DNA from: Collybia mongolica
Lineage: Eukaryota; Basidiomycota; Agaricomycetes; Agaricales; Clitocybaceae
Reading direction: 5' to 3'
Length of the DNA stretch: 64,000 nt
Assembly (NCBI GenBank): GCA_013420905.1
Contig: JAAXNY010000009.1
Span: forward strand, 2,542,001-2,606,000
The position numbers were made by a program, and so were the translations under genes. Positions 34,151 through 47,000 of this stretch are shown here, piece by piece. Position 1 is the first letter of the stretch. Every line of letters starts with the position of its first letter. Below the pieces are notes generated by a model that worked only from the letters and a program-made list of their open reading frames with translations, did no database searches and was not told the origin of the DNA.

Positions 34151-34867
34151 ACCGATAAGAGAAACGTATTTAGCACACAGCCAAAGAGATGACCGACACC
34201 AATTAAAGGAAAATTGTATTTGCGATCCAATTCAACGAAGATAGTAGCACCTCTCAGGGGCTCGTCTTGACAAAATCTGCTGCCTGATACAGGGTAGTGG
34301 CTAGCCTTTCTGTAGGAAATTAGCTGCTAGCGAAGATTGAGTTCGTCGTCGTTGTCAAGTCCTCTTGCTCACGTAAGCTTCTTTTCAGTCCGAGTCTGAT
34401 CCAGGCATGGCCATCATACAAAACTTTGAACTGGATGTCCTTCCCATCCCTATTGCTACCTAACTTCCTCTACGGTCTCGCAATTAATGTACAGCATTCT
34501 TCGCTGTCAACGAGCTACGGCACCAGAACGGTTGATTCAGAATCTCTCTTCCGAGTCGTTGAAGGGTCTGCACGTCCACGGTCTTTTGATTCAGAGTGCA
34601 CGGGCGAGTTAGACTCCTGAATTGGAACTGTCAATCAGGTCATCCCCGCATTATTTCGACATCATCGGAAAGAGTAATTGATTCCAAAAGGCTGTCCGGA
34701 TGTTCGCATGTGACGGCGTGGAAGCAAACTTCTGAAGTTCGAAGATCTGTCCAGTGCTCCAATTAGCGTTCAGTGTTAGCCCCGTTGGGGCTTAACATTT
34801 ACGGCAGCTGCATAAGACAACATGTACATCAGTTTTGGACCCACTGATGCTTTGGCAAACCCCCGCC
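34151..34867. other. Divergent promoter region of CLP1 and the MFS gene
   Basis: About 715 bases between two start codons facing away from each other. A 64-codon open frame at 34426-34620 on the plus strand has no recognisable product. I see no conserved element that I could name with confidence. Confidence 0.45.
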
Positions 34868-37408
34868 ATGGACTCTGGGAGTGAACACTCAGAGAAAAAG
34901 GCTCCTCTAGGAACTACCTTCGACGAGCATGATCTGGACGTTGCTGCTTTTGCCTCTGGCTCGGAAACGCCTCTGACCCCTGAGGTCGCTGCTCGCTTGA
35001 GGTGGGTCTTGGAGATGACGGAGTAATAGCGAGACTTGTCTAATGGCACAAAATTTAGACGGAAAATAGATTGGCATCTCATGCCTCTCATGTGCAGTAA
35101 GCACCTTCAGCCTCTATATTTGTTGGAATTGGCTAACATTTATCACAGTCATGTATCTGTGAGCAGCAGTCCAGCACATGTGACTGACTCTTCTTGCTAA
35201 GCCTTCTGATAATAGTATGACATTCGCCGACAAAACTACCCTGGGACAGTCTGCAGTTTTGGGGATAATGTACGTGCCAGATTTTCTATATCTATTATCA
35301 ATCTTTATATTCTCCTATAGCCCGGGTGCTAAATTAACTCAAAATCAGTTCAACTGGTTGTCAACTATCTTCTTTTTGGCGTACCTTGTCTTCGAAGTAA
35401 ATCTCACGTATGATCTCTCAAATTGCAAAACATCTCATAAAGTTTGTAGTACCCGCAAAATTTAGCTCTTCAACGGTTTCCTGTGGGGAAATGGATGAGG
35501 TCCGGAACCCCACTCAATAATTCCTTTTTTCATTGAGCTGACGCCACATTACAGTGTTAACATCTTTGTCTGGGCGGTCGCACTCCTGGCCCACGCCTCC
35601 TGCAAGTCGTTCGGTGCCTTATTTGCGGTTCGTTTCATTTTGGGTCTCTGTGAAGGTGATCAGTGCGGACATATACCTTTGGAGCGATATTCTGACTTGA
35701 TATCAAGGTGCAATCACCCCGGGATTTATGATTGTGACTTCCATGTTTTATACCCGCGAGGAACAAACACAGCGGGTTGGCTATTGGTGTAAGTGGCCAC
35801 ATAAATGTTGATCATTCTCATTCTTATTTCTCGTTAGTTTTGATGAACGGTTTTGCTATCATCTTCCTTGGCCTCGTCAGTTTCGGGCTCCTTCATACAA
35901 ACGTATGTCCCATCTACTTTAAACACTGTAGTTCCTGACTGAGAATTCAAAGACACACAACTTTATGCCATGGCAATGGTGATCAAAGCCACCTTCTGAT
36001 GTCGAAGTTTGATCGTTAATGTACCAATAGGCTGATGATCGTCACCGGAATCATTACCCTTATCACGGCTGTTCTCTTTTGGTAAGCTTTTTGTTGCCAG
36101 TTCATAATAATGGACTGCACAGTAAATACATACCCCTAGGTTCTTTTTCCCCGATTCACCCACTACTGCACGTTTCCTCACACCAGAGGAACGTATTCTT
36201 GCTGTACAACGGATCAAAGTCAATCAGGCTGGTGTAGAAAACAAACGATGGAAGCGCGACCAGTGAGTCTCGTTGAGATTTTGTGTCGTTGGGTATGCCT
36301 TATTTTATGCACAGGTTCATAGAAACACTCAAAGACCCCAAGACTTGGTTGATGGCTTTCTTCGCCGCCGTCTCGTACGTCAACCTTATTATTCGACCTT
36401 TATATCCCACTCACGCGACATCAGAAACATCGTCAATTCAGTGCGTTCATATCAATGTGATTACATGAGCCTAACTAACCCCATGAACTTCTAGCTTATT
36501 AATCAGAGGCAACTAATTGTAAAACAGTTTGGTTATACTGTCGGACAAACCACTCTGCTCGGCACGGTTGATGGAGCGGTAGAAAGTGCGTAATGGCTGA
36601 TTCTAATTGCCGTGGTACTTACTCCCCATAACCACAGTTGTCACTATTTGGTCCGGAATAGCCCTAGTTTCATATGTCGGGCGAGGATATGCTGGGGCAT
36701 TGGTTTTCATTCCCGCTATTCTGGGATCCCTTCTCGTGAATTGCCTCCCCACTGAGAATAAAGTAGGCTTGCTCTTTTCATACTGGGTTTCCAGTAAGTC
36801 GTGGTTTAGTATAAACGTCTACATGAAGTTATTTATAGGATCATTAACCAGTCTTTGCAATCACACCGTTTGTGATATTCCTGGGCTGGGTTGGCTCAAT
36901 CACTGCAGGACACACAAAGAGTACGTACTGGCGCCTCTCTTGTCTTTCTCGCCATATCAATATCAACTTCCAGGGACCACTACAAACGCGATCGTCTTGT
37001 GCGCTTATGCCATCGGCAACTCTGCTGGGCCATTCATGTGGAAAAAGCAATATATACCACGGTATGTGTTGTGGGCTCGTATTTTCCCCCTGTTTCCATA
37101 CTGATTACTCTGTAGGAACCATGTGCCGTGGGCGATCATAACCGCCTGCTCATTTGTTTCTGCCCTAACCCTGCTCACCCTCCGCTTCATACTTGCAATG
37201 GAGAATAAAAAACGGGATGCGGAAAACCGAGATGACAAATATGACGATGTCTACATATCACAAGTCCAAGCGGATGGAACTGCCGTCGAGAAAAAAGTGG
37301 ATCGGGTGTGTACATATTCCGGTCATTAAGGTATAATTCTGACTTGGACCTCAGGCTTTCTTGGATCTTACAGATATTCAAAACCGAGACTTCAGATATA
37401 TATTATAA
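34868..37408 (+). CDS. MFS transporter, Dal5-like anion:cation symporter family
   Basis: A plasma-membrane carrier of the allantoate/nicotinate/vitamin permease family. The cytoplasmic N-terminus starts MDSGSEHSEKKAPLGTTFDE, followed by RKIDWHLMPL, MYLLTFADKTTLGQSAVLGI (first span), FNWLSTIFFLAYLVFE and FILGLCEGAITPGFMIVTSM. The latter is the family's R-x-x-L-G-x-x-E-g motif. FFFPDSPTTARFLTPEER precedes the central loop. The second half has QFGYTVGQTTLLGTVDGAVE, TTNAIVLCAYAIGNSAGPF and a charged tail ending FLDLTDIQNRDFRYIL at TAA 37406-37408. Twelve spans are expected. At least eleven introns are used. The substrate cannot be read; allantoate, nicotinate, biotin and dipeptides are all known for the family. 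Confidence 0.88.
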
Positions 37409-37471
37409 TCGATTAAACGTCCAGATGTCCTTGAAGTCCAAGCTATCTATTACTATGTATTTTGATGTTCA

Positions 37472-39966
37472 CTACGCTGGGATTCGGACAGGATAGGGGG
37501 GGTGATGGAGGGAACTATCGATTGGAACGATGATATTCTTGTTAATTTCAGACGGAGGGATGATGCTTTAGGTTTGAAAGGAATGGAAATCAATGTTTTG
37601 ACAAGAGTAAATATGAAGTGAACGCACGAATGGGAAACCGCGAGGTGTGTTTGCATTGCCTGCTGTTTCAAATGCACGCCACACTTAAAACATTCAACAA
37701 TCAGTTGGCGCCAGGTAAGCATTCCTTTAGCCTCCTTCGTCTCTACTAGAGCAAGAGCAGTCTCGTCATTGATGAGCCTCCAGCGTGGTTCAGAAGAGTC
37801 TTCTCCATAATGGGTTCTGATGACGTGGAGAAGCTTTTTTTTCGGATGCAGTGAAGTAAACATCGGGAGATTACATCTCAACCTTACACAGCACTTACCG
37901 CCGTTTTCCATCCCATAACCAGTCGGCCTCGAGACGGGTGTGCACAACAAAGGCATTCAACTCGAGGATCTAGGATATCCATTTCAGACATCGTGACACG
38001 CTCAGGATCTTGACCGCAAGATTTGATAATTTCGCGAGCAAAACTAGAGGCTTCATCATCAAAGGAGATTTGTTCACCGCCAAGGTTCCATGGCAATATC
38101 GGACTACAGGCATGTTGTAATTCGTTGTCTTCTTCCAAGTCTGAATGGCACCTCACGAGGCATGCATGCTTCAGTACCCTTGGGTACGTGATTGGTTCAG
38201 TGCACCAGTGGCATCGGAAAAAGACCGTCGCGAGCTTCAAGGCAGAGACATCAAACGGCTTAGGCAGCAACTGGAAGAGCTGTTGGATACATGAGGTTCG
38301 CCATTCTGTACCAATATTTGAAATTTCAGTCAAGGAAGCTGCGAATTTCTCCTTGGTGGGCGGATCCTCCGGTGGCGTTTTGAAGATCATTGTCTGAAAC
38401 GGTTCCATAGTGCATATGTCAGCAAAGTCTGGAACTATGTCGGTCGTCCGTGGCAAGTCCATGAGGGCCGATCTGAGAACACCAATCCGATGACGAAGCA
38501 TTTGTAAGCGCTCTTTCTTCAGACGATCTTCCTTGATTTCTTGAAGGGTCTCAATAATATCATCACGTATATTGTCCCATACTGAGGCAGAGATCAGCCG
38601 CATGCAACTAAAATCATATAACATTGACGCACTGCGAAGCGTAAGTGGCCTGGGTTGGTCGACTCCTGGAAGAATAGATAACCGACTTCCAAGACGATTT
38701 ACTTCACTTTCCCATCCTGGTTGGAGGGGTCAGTGAAAATATTTGAGATGGGAAGGAGATGCTAACCTAATTCTATAAGCTTTTTGGCAATACTTTAAAG
38801 ATCGTTATTTGGGTCTGTCAGTAGCGAGACCAATAGACGTACTCAGCCCTCCTCTCAAACCGGACTTTTTCCAGGTGCCTTTTGCGCTGAGATCTCAAAC
38901 CTGATTCCCACATTCTACAAGATGAGGCGAACTGTGAATAGGACGAGGATAAATTTCGTATGCGTTAAATGTTCTAGAGACTAAGAACCATACTTTATTG
39001 CGCTCCCCAGTTTCTTTCTGGCTTTCTGTTATATATTTCTCCAAGGGCCCCGGTTCCTGTAGCTCATTGAGCCTGTTCAAAGTGTTTTGGAAGTGACTCT
39101 TCAAATAATACCAGTAATCATTTTCTACATTCAATTCAGACCTCTTCGCAGGAGAGGATAATATAAACCTACTGTCGACGCCTGGTCTACGAAGAACCCA
39201 GAGAGGGACCATGCTCCGAGCTGTCCATTCAGTCGGATCGTGATTCTTAGGACGAATAATGCTAGACGAGATAATTAAAACATGTTGTGGGGGCAGATAG
39301 TTAAGGGGGAATGCCTTTTTTCCATGCATTCTTTGCAAAGCCGTATTCTTTCACCCCAGTGTGCGAATGTTGCACTGTGAGAAGGGCAGTACTAATAATG
39401 AAACAGAGTAAGGTTAAGAGGATAAATGAAGTTGAGAGACGAACGCTGCAGTTGCGACCATACAGAAGTTTCGCGTATTGGATAATGTCCATTCCAGACG
39501 GAACTTCTGGTGGCCGTGGGTTTGCTTCGATGTTCAAAAATGCCTGAAGGACAAAGAATAGCAGAGTAGGCATGATGTGCCGAACACGGATATGCTTGGG
39601 ACCTACAGATTTCCAGATGGAAATAGCTGAAGAACTGAAAAGCATATTGCGGAGAGCCTTGCTTGCTTCCGTGAGACTGAGAAGGTCAACCAGTTCGAGA
39701 TGACTGAAGGTTTCAAACAGTATATCGAGAGGCATCTCAGTCATCAACCTCAGTTTCCCGCGTACACCTCTAAATTTGACATTGGTTTCCTTGGATTTCT
39801 CTTCTGCATCGCTTGAAGATAACTTCCGTCGTCTTTTCATTGGTTCTTTATTCTCCGCAGACTTTACAGCAACAGCAATGACTTTGGTCTTCCGGCTTGG
39901 AGTGGCTCTGAGTGTTGTGACCTCGTTCTGGGCTTTAATACGCGTAGAAGAACGCAGAGTAGGCAT
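37472..39966 (-). CDS. F-box protein
   Basis: Probably a substrate receptor of an SCF ubiquitin ligase. The start MPTLRSSTRIKAQNEVTTLR at 39966 is basic. The F-box follows: LRLMTEMPLDILFETFSHLE, then LVDLLSLTEASKALRNMLFS and SAISIWKS. The rest is a long helical, Cys/His-containing region of the kind common in agaric F-box proteins: ASVWDNIRDDIIETLQEIKE, FFRCHWCTEPITYPRVLKHA and DPRVECLCCAHPSRGRLVMG. The last exon, reached through an intron with a GTGCGT donor at 37620, reads IIPPSEINKNIIVPIDSSL and stops at TAG 37472-37474. Exon borders between about 38640 and 39350 are uncertain. Target unknown. It converges on the MFS gene with only 63 bases between the stops. Confidence 0.78.
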
Positions 39967-40327
39967 TGAAAAGACCTAGATATTGAGATGAGCTAGGCGA
40001 TTATTCGAGTAAGTTAAGTACCTGGTAGTTCCTGCTGCTCCTTTATGTAAAAGTTAGCCGGTATCACATGATACAGTCGCGTCGGTCTCGTCCCTTTTTG
40101 GATACGACGCATCCGAAGCTGGAGTCATATCACCAGGAACGCTATCCTAATCAAATGACTCTACGGTATTGTAAGTCATAGGGTATCAGACACTTCTTTG
40201 ACTCGTGTCATGTAAACCATGATGTCGGTATAATGACACGACCAACGCGTGGCTTCCCTTGCAGCCGAAGAATATACATTATTCCACATACAAACTCTAA
40301 ATCACGACACTCATACATATTGAGATA
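39967..40327. other. Spacer between the F-box gene and CTF18
   Basis: About 360 bases holding the F-box promoter and the CTF18 3' end, both on the minus strand. Nothing else is seen; the plus-strand open frame that starts at 40233 is antisense to the last CTF18 exon. Confidence 0.45.
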
Positions 40328-43300
40328 TCAGAGGAAGGAATCGAATTTGACAGGCTTGCGTACGGCTGCTGAATTCCCTTCCGCATATTTATATGACACA
40401 CGATACTTCTTTTCTACGTTTTTTCGCAGCGCAGACCTGGTACTGCTGGCTGAGGGTATGGTTATCAACCGCCCGAAAAAGTCGACAGGAGGCTGAGTCA
40501 AGTTAGCTGATGATAGTTGATAAGAGGATCGAGGTGCCTACTTTGTCAGCTATGTCCCTGTTGTCGATTTTTGCCCGTTTACTGGGGGTGTCATCATCCG
40601 GGTTATCCAAAGGTCGCTTATTCGAACTACTGGAGTCGTCGGGTGCGTCGGGCCTAAGCTCTGTCAGAAACGGGAGGTATCTGAAAAAAGGGCCTGTTAA
40701 CTTACTCGCTTGATTTCCCGAAGAAGTTGTGTTTCCCTCTCGTACCCTTTTCGACGATATCTGCGTCTCGTGCAATGAGAAGAGCATCAATCTATAGAGT
40801 ACAATTAGCCGATTGGACTAAATTACAGGATAGATGACGAGCTACCTCTCCAGCCACGAGATGTCGAACGGCATACCGTGACACGGGAATGTCAGGAGCA
40901 CGTTTCCCATCATATGTGATAAAGATATCCATCGGTCTAAATTGCATCGCGATGAGGAAGCGTAACATACAGGGAAAGTGGTTATCTCACGGATCAAGGC
41001 GATACGATAGTTGCCCATCCTCTCCCCTTTCCTGGAAAAATCTCAATTCCAACGACGCCATGATACTGACTAGGCGTGTCAGGATAGCCCGTTCGGCTGG
41101 TTTGATGATCTGGCTGTTGACCTATACCTTGGTGTTATCAAAGCATAAATATGTAAGGTCGGGAGTTGTACTCACAGGCCGGAGTGGGGGTGATATTATC
41201 CTGTTAATGAGCGGGGCAAACTCCAGTTGGAGGATCGGGGTACTGAGGAGATGTCGGAAATTACCACCAAGGCGGGTACTGGCTGTCCTAAGACAACGGG
41301 CCAATGTCTTATAGATCTCTTCATTCGACTTTGTCAGTTGCATATTCTATATAGCATAAAAGTTTGTATAATTGAAAATCGAAGTGGGTCAGAACTTACA
41401 TCCCAGTCAGCTTGGTTTCGTTCGACTCTTTGCCCACCACGCTCTTGAAATAGTGGATAGAACGGTACCAATGTAAAGGAGAGATATGGACTCAGAGCAA
41501 AGTCGCCATGGGAGTAGATCTCGGTAGACAACATGTCGAAAGTGACAAGCCATTCATTAGCTTTTTCGTATCTCGAGAAATTGGCATCGTGTTGCCGTAG
41601 GGTTGCATAATGTGCAAAGCAGCCTAAACTCATCGCTTAGTGGACACTATACTACTGTATAACGATTGAAAGAGACGTACCCAATGCGATGCTGCTCTCC
41701 CGCCCACTTGAATCAATTTCTCGACTGAGGCGAGCAACATATCTATTTTCCTCTTCATCGCCCAAGGCAAGTTCCTTGACACGCTTTTTAGTCAAAGGAT
41801 TGAACAGATTGTTCAGAACAGTGATAAGAGATGTTTCGGCCTCTTTCATTCCAACTGTGGCTTTACGAATAATAGACTCCGTAACGTCTTCATTCCGTGA
41901 TTTGACGAACTAAGACGACCTGCACTCAGCTCGTTGCGTCGTAAGTGGAGTACAGTGGTGACAAACCTGTAGGGTATTCAAACATCCCCGAAGATCCCCT
42001 TTCGCGATCCCAACGAGTGCCGTGAGGGCCCGCGAATCGGCTTTCAGACCCTCCATCTCACAGACTTCACGTAGTCGTTTAACAGTGTGGATATCTGCAG
42101 GCCGCGAGAATCGTATTTGATATGCGTGGGGTTTGAGCTTTACCAGAGAAGACGCATTAATATCATTGCAAATGCAGATAATTGGTCTCAGAATGGGACG
42201 CTTCTTGTTGGCGTCACGATTCTGTCCCGTTCGATCTTTTTTGAGATTGGGTTAGCATCCGATCAAGAGAGAAGTAACAAATCTTCACTTTTCTTACGAG
42301 GCCGTTCATATGTGAGCTGAACAAGCTTATGTATGAAACTAGTCGACTAAGCGTCCACTGTGTCATAAAGATGACAACGAGAGAAAGTAGAGTACTCACG
42401 TTCTCTCCAGCACCAGTGGCACCGTCTATTTCGTCAATAATTAGTAATACTGGCTTGTCACTTCCAACAGCAGACCCTGATTCTAGAGCAGGTCGTATCC
42501 GATCATCGACGATAGACCCGGAGCGGGCATCACTGTGTGGTGATTCAGTCTCTGTAGCGATACCGACTGTTTTCCGACGAACCTGGCATTGATTTCCATC
42601 ACTTCATATCCTGCTTGCCGTGCTACTACATGAGCTAAGGTTGTCTTTCCAAGACCAGGTGGTCCAGACAACAGGAGGAACTGAGGCGAAAAGTTTATGA
42701 GGATGCTCGTTGTGAGACCGAAATCGACATACTTTTTCTCGAGGTCGGTGGTACTCGTCGTCGTCGTTGAAATTTTCGTCCCCAGTCTTTGGCCTTTTCT
42801 TGCCCTTTTTACTCCCAAACACACACCAGTCCCACTGCTTCACCCAAGCCATTGTCTCTCGCGCCACCCGTTCGTTTCCCATAAGTTCCGTGAATCTCTG
42901 CGGTCGGTATCTGTCAACCCACAGGGTATCCTCAATTTCCGTGGACTTGGAAGAAGATGCAATTGGTTGCTGGTTACTACAAGAGTTGATGAGAACGCCT
43001 CCATCTGGACAACAAGCCCATTTTCTCACTCTTCAAGAAGCTTAGCAGCCGCAACTGCCGATAAGTCATTCATAAGACGGTGAATAGGAACATTGAGCAG
43101 ATTTCCCATGCGTTGTGAATTATATGTTGGTGAGATTCTCTTCCAATATAATGAATATTTCAAGGCTGGGAAGAGACCGTTATAAACACTCACTCTTCGA
43201 GCCTCTTGGCTCACTTTTGGCTTCCGTCTAATAAAAATAGTCTTCCCATCGAATGTGGTTGCGCGAACGGAGAACCTGGATGTTGAGGCTGTCGAGGCTG

Positions 43301-43831
43301 AGGGGGGTTGAGGGGTGGGGACACGTTTGGACAGAAGCATGGTAGGGAGGCCGAAGGCTTCAGAGACCGGTGGAAAATCATCATCATCTACGAGCACGTC
43401 ATAAGGTATATTTATTTCCATTTCACGGTGTCGGTACCTTGGGAATTAGAATTAGGTATGGTCACGTCTTCTGCTGCGGGGGAGGGGCTTTCGGTCAAAA
43501 CGCGTGTCTCGACTTGCGACTGCAATACCAACTTTGAGTAGGTTTCAAAGACACATAAAGAAGCCCATTGGGGGCGAAGCGAGGAGCAATGGGGTTGCAG
43601 TCTGTCTCTAACCACTATTTTAGGATGTAATGTCAGGTACCAATGTCAGTAATTCTCACCACGCGTTGAATCTTCGTCTGGCGCTCCTCCGAGGCTCAGA
43701 TTAGAGGGGAAAGCGTCCTTCTGTCCTAGAAGCCCATTAGGTTGGAATGTGGCTGTATTTATGTCATTGGTAATGTCTTGTTTCGGTGTTGGCTTGGACA
43801 CCAAAAGCCCATTCGACACGAAGGTGGCCAT
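40328..43831 (-). CDS. CTF18: Chromosome transmission fidelity protein 18 (alternative RFC large subunit)
   Basis: Large subunit of the Ctf18-RFC clamp loader, needed for sister-chromatid cohesion and checkpoint signalling. The N-terminus from [19 protein letters not shown] leads, through an exon ending PTQSW, to [38 protein letters not shown] is the RFC box. The AAA+ core has Walker [19 protein letters not shown], the sensor-like SDARSG and Walker [38 protein letters not shown] and [19 protein letters not shown] follow. The conserved C-terminus is [13 protein letters not shown] then [12 protein letters not shown], with TGA at 40328-40330, the segment that binds Dcc1-Ctf8. The N-terminal 90 residues contain three short NGLL motifs. 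Divergent from the DUF3835 gene, 234 bases between starts. Confidence 0.9.
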
Positions 43832-44065
43832 CGGGTCGGTCGACGCGTATTTTCGAAGTTTTTTGGTCCCTTGTATGGCGTAGATTAATTTGAAATCCAA
43901 AAGACGCGAGGTAAATGCGATTGTCGACTTGGGTGTGTTGTGTGAGTTATGGTTATGAGTGGATAGGATAAAACGCGATCAGGTGATTCTCATGATGAAG
44001 CATAACAGGAACAATTTGTTGTGTCAGCAATCTCGGTTTCCAAGCCTTTTGACGCTCAGTTTACG

Positions 44066-46391
44066 ATGTCAAATATTTCTGGGAATTTACAGGACCTCAG
44101 TGAGGGCAGTAGCCAAGGTACCCCATACCTTACTCCGGGGGCTTAAACTTTGTTTACCGTATTACCAGCCCTTCAAGCCCTTTTAAACTCTATCGCGCCA
44201 GGAAGTGCACCTGGAACTCGAACTGCCGATGCTGTCAAAAAGCTGACGGAGAAATTGGGAGAGTTAGTGGGAGAAGATGCGATGAAGGACTTCAATCAAG
44301 GGAGGAACGAAAGGGGTGAGGTGTGTTTATGCTATCATGACACTAGAGCGGCTAATTGATCTGCGATCTAACCAGCTCGTCAACGAGGAGGGCCTACCGA
44401 TAATCGAAATAGCTGAGCCCCTCACAAGTGCTTCTGAAATAGGAACGGGGAACTCTCTTCTTGCGGAGGAGGAGCAACTCATCCCAATCAAAGCACTTCC
44501 TCCTCCCGTCCGTGAGCGATGGAAACAAGAGCGGGATCGTATACTTGATCTTCTGGAGGAAGAGGAAAGAACAGAACAGACACAGGAAGAACAAGACGAC
44601 GGGGAAGCAAGGGAAGCAATTTTGCGGAAACGGAGAGAAGCAGCTGCAAAAGAAAAAGAGAAAATGAAAGCTGCAAAGGAAATGCAGAAAAAGATGGGTA
44701 AAGCTCTGTTGCGCGACATGGCAGAAACCAGATCGAAAGAGTCCACCACACGCCCGACTTCCGATCTGACTGAAAAGGCTGACAAGGCGAAGGGGAAATC
44801 TCCCAAGAAGACTGTTAGTTTCGCAATCGAGAGTGAGGATGAAGAACCCCCATTCGGGTCCTCGAATATCTCCAAACCAGCACTCGACTGGGGTGATGTC
44901 ACACCCGCCAGGCTCCAATCTACCTCAACCAGGCCTCTACTGCGATCATCCGAGCCACTTCCAATGAAGATGAACGTTGTGGAAAGGCAGCCAAAAGGCC
45001 AGCCCAAGGTCGATATCCCTACCGATGCGGATTCAGATGATCAGTCAGATCCCGAAACCACCGCGGACGACGAAGATACCAGTAACTTTGTCTCTCCTTT
45101 ACCCCAACCGGACGACGACCAGGACTCTGTACATTCACCTGCGGAATCAGAGTCAGAGGAGGAACTGGTTCTCGAGGCAGAAGAATTTGATGTGGACTTT
45201 GCACAGCATCAACGGGAGATTGCTTTACAATATTACGAAAAACGGTCAAAAATCGGTGGAGAGGCTCTGGCAGCAATGACCTCACATTCGCATGATACGG
45301 ATGGAGACGTACGAGTGGTATGTACTTTCACAGTTCCAACAGATCTAATCTTGATATGTGTTCTTTAGGACATTCCACTAGACATGCCAACTTCCGAGAC
45401 ACATCCAAAGCCCTCGATATCCCAATTTAGAGCGAATCGCATCGCCTCCTCTTACAATGCTTCTACCCCTTCGTCGTCGTCAGTTTCTCTGGGTGCATCC
45501 ATTCTTCCAGCTTCGACTGCTCGTACGATACAGAAGGCGGTCAGAACCGGAAAGTTAGACGCGGATGGGCGTCTCGTGGGAGGGGATCTTGATAGTGCGA
45601 GCGAGGACGAAGTGGATGGTATGCAAGACGTTCTGGAGTTATTAAAAAAGGGAGAAATTTACAACCTTGGGCCCGATGGAAAGTATATCCATACCGTCCC
45701 GCCCCGCACCGCAGATGGAAAAGCGAAAGCACTCCCACAGACACCAGCACTATCTTCCAAAACGGGGATAAATCCTCTGCCCGCTCTCAACAGGCCAAAG
45801 ACCTCGAGGTTCAAGTTGGACAGATCACAAGCTGGACGACCCGTTTTCCACGTCTCTCCATCATCTTATGCTCCAAACTCTAGAACTGAAGCACCTATTC
45901 CTGATGTCCAGAGATCGTCACCTAAAATGCCAGTCTCGTCTGTGATGGAACGTCGCCCATCGACGAAAGTTACCCCTCCTGTCGGGTCATCATCTTCAGG
46001 AATGTCATCAACGCCCTTAACTACGGACACACGATCCATTATCTCTGAGACCGCCGCGCGCGGGTCACCGAGGGTTGGTCCGACCACAATGCCCCCTATG
46101 GTTATTGAATCCCCTTCTTTTGCAAAACCCAGCTCCGGATCCACCATGCCATCTATGATCGTTGAATCTCCGTCATTTGCAAGGCCTGCGGACCTTCGAC
46201 CACCCACTATCATCTCGTCACCGTCGTTTCCCTCACCCATACCCAATCAAAGTACCTCACGGCCCACCCGCCCGCCCGTGGTACTCTCATCCTCAGCACT
46301 GGAAGCGACTAAAACACCAACAGCAAATACCAAGATTACGGCCTCCGGGCCGGACAAAAAGATCTCGAGATTCATGGCGGACAGGATGTAA
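44066..46391 (+). CDS. Bud27/URI-type protein with DUF3835 region
   Basis: Relatives act as chaperone-linked factors for RNA polymerase assembly and TOR signalling; here that is an inference. Exon 1 is MSNISGNLQDLSEGSSQ, joined to ALQALLNSIAPGSAPGTRT. The next exon, after an intron ending at 44373, begins LVNEEGLPIIEIAEPL. A long charged coiled coil rich in Glu and Lys follows (about 44500-44750), with an SFAIESEDEEPP segment. The DUF3835-like part covers GEIYNLGPDGKYIHTVPP. The last 200 residues are Ser/Pro-rich and carry a repeated MVIESPSFAKP or MIVESPSFARP element. It ends KKISRFMADRM at TAA 46389-46391. I do not see the prefoldin coiled coil that URI proteins have at the N-terminus. The assignment rests on remembered DUF3835 motifs and could be wrong. 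Confidence 0.65.
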
Positions 46392-47000
46392 ACCTACAAT
46401 GGCCTGTATAATTATGCGCGTACCTCTCGGTGAATCACCAATCTCTGGACATCGAGTTATCCTCTTTTGCAATCACGTCACCGTACATGAAGGTGCGCGA
46501 ACTATATATTAACACTTGTTCTTCTTGGCACGCAGAGCGAAACACCCCATCAATCCAACCCGAACGCGCCTACAACTTCGCGCTCGAACCTGTTGCATAT
46601 AGTCCAACATTCCCCATAACATAATAGGGCAACCCCGGGGATCCCTTTTGATCCGTTCCCTCGACCCACAACTGATTAAATAATCTATTAATAGAGCATC
46701 TCGATTGGCGACAACACATATCTCGTATACCGCCTACAGTCTGTAGTATTATGATCAAATCACAGGCTTTTTAATTTCATTCAATGTGGGAGCGATTGTT
46801 GAGCTGGTCACTAGGCAGCTATCGCAAAGTGCCGCAATGAACTCACAAAACATTTCTCACCTCATGGAGGTTGTATATCAGGGCCACATGACCGATCCAG
46901 TGTCAAAGTTGTAACAGCTTCGTCGTGCCTGCATGTCGGTGTTTGGGTGTTTAACAAGTTCTTATCACTCGACCCATCCCACCACCCTCCTCCGTCCACC
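46392..47000. other. Intergenic spacer
   Basis: About 610 bases between two plus-strand genes. I see no coding, RNA or repeat feature. The last 80 bases are likely leader of the small gene at 47001. Confidence 0.45.

Noticed and set aside
34426..34620. A 64-codon plus-strand frame in the CLP1/MFS promoter region
   Set aside because: No family resemblance and no splice partner; likely by chance.
44327..45007. A 226-codon minus-strand frame rich in Ser and Phe
   Set aside because: It is antisense to the Glu/Lys coiled coil of the DUF3835 gene and has no family resemblance.
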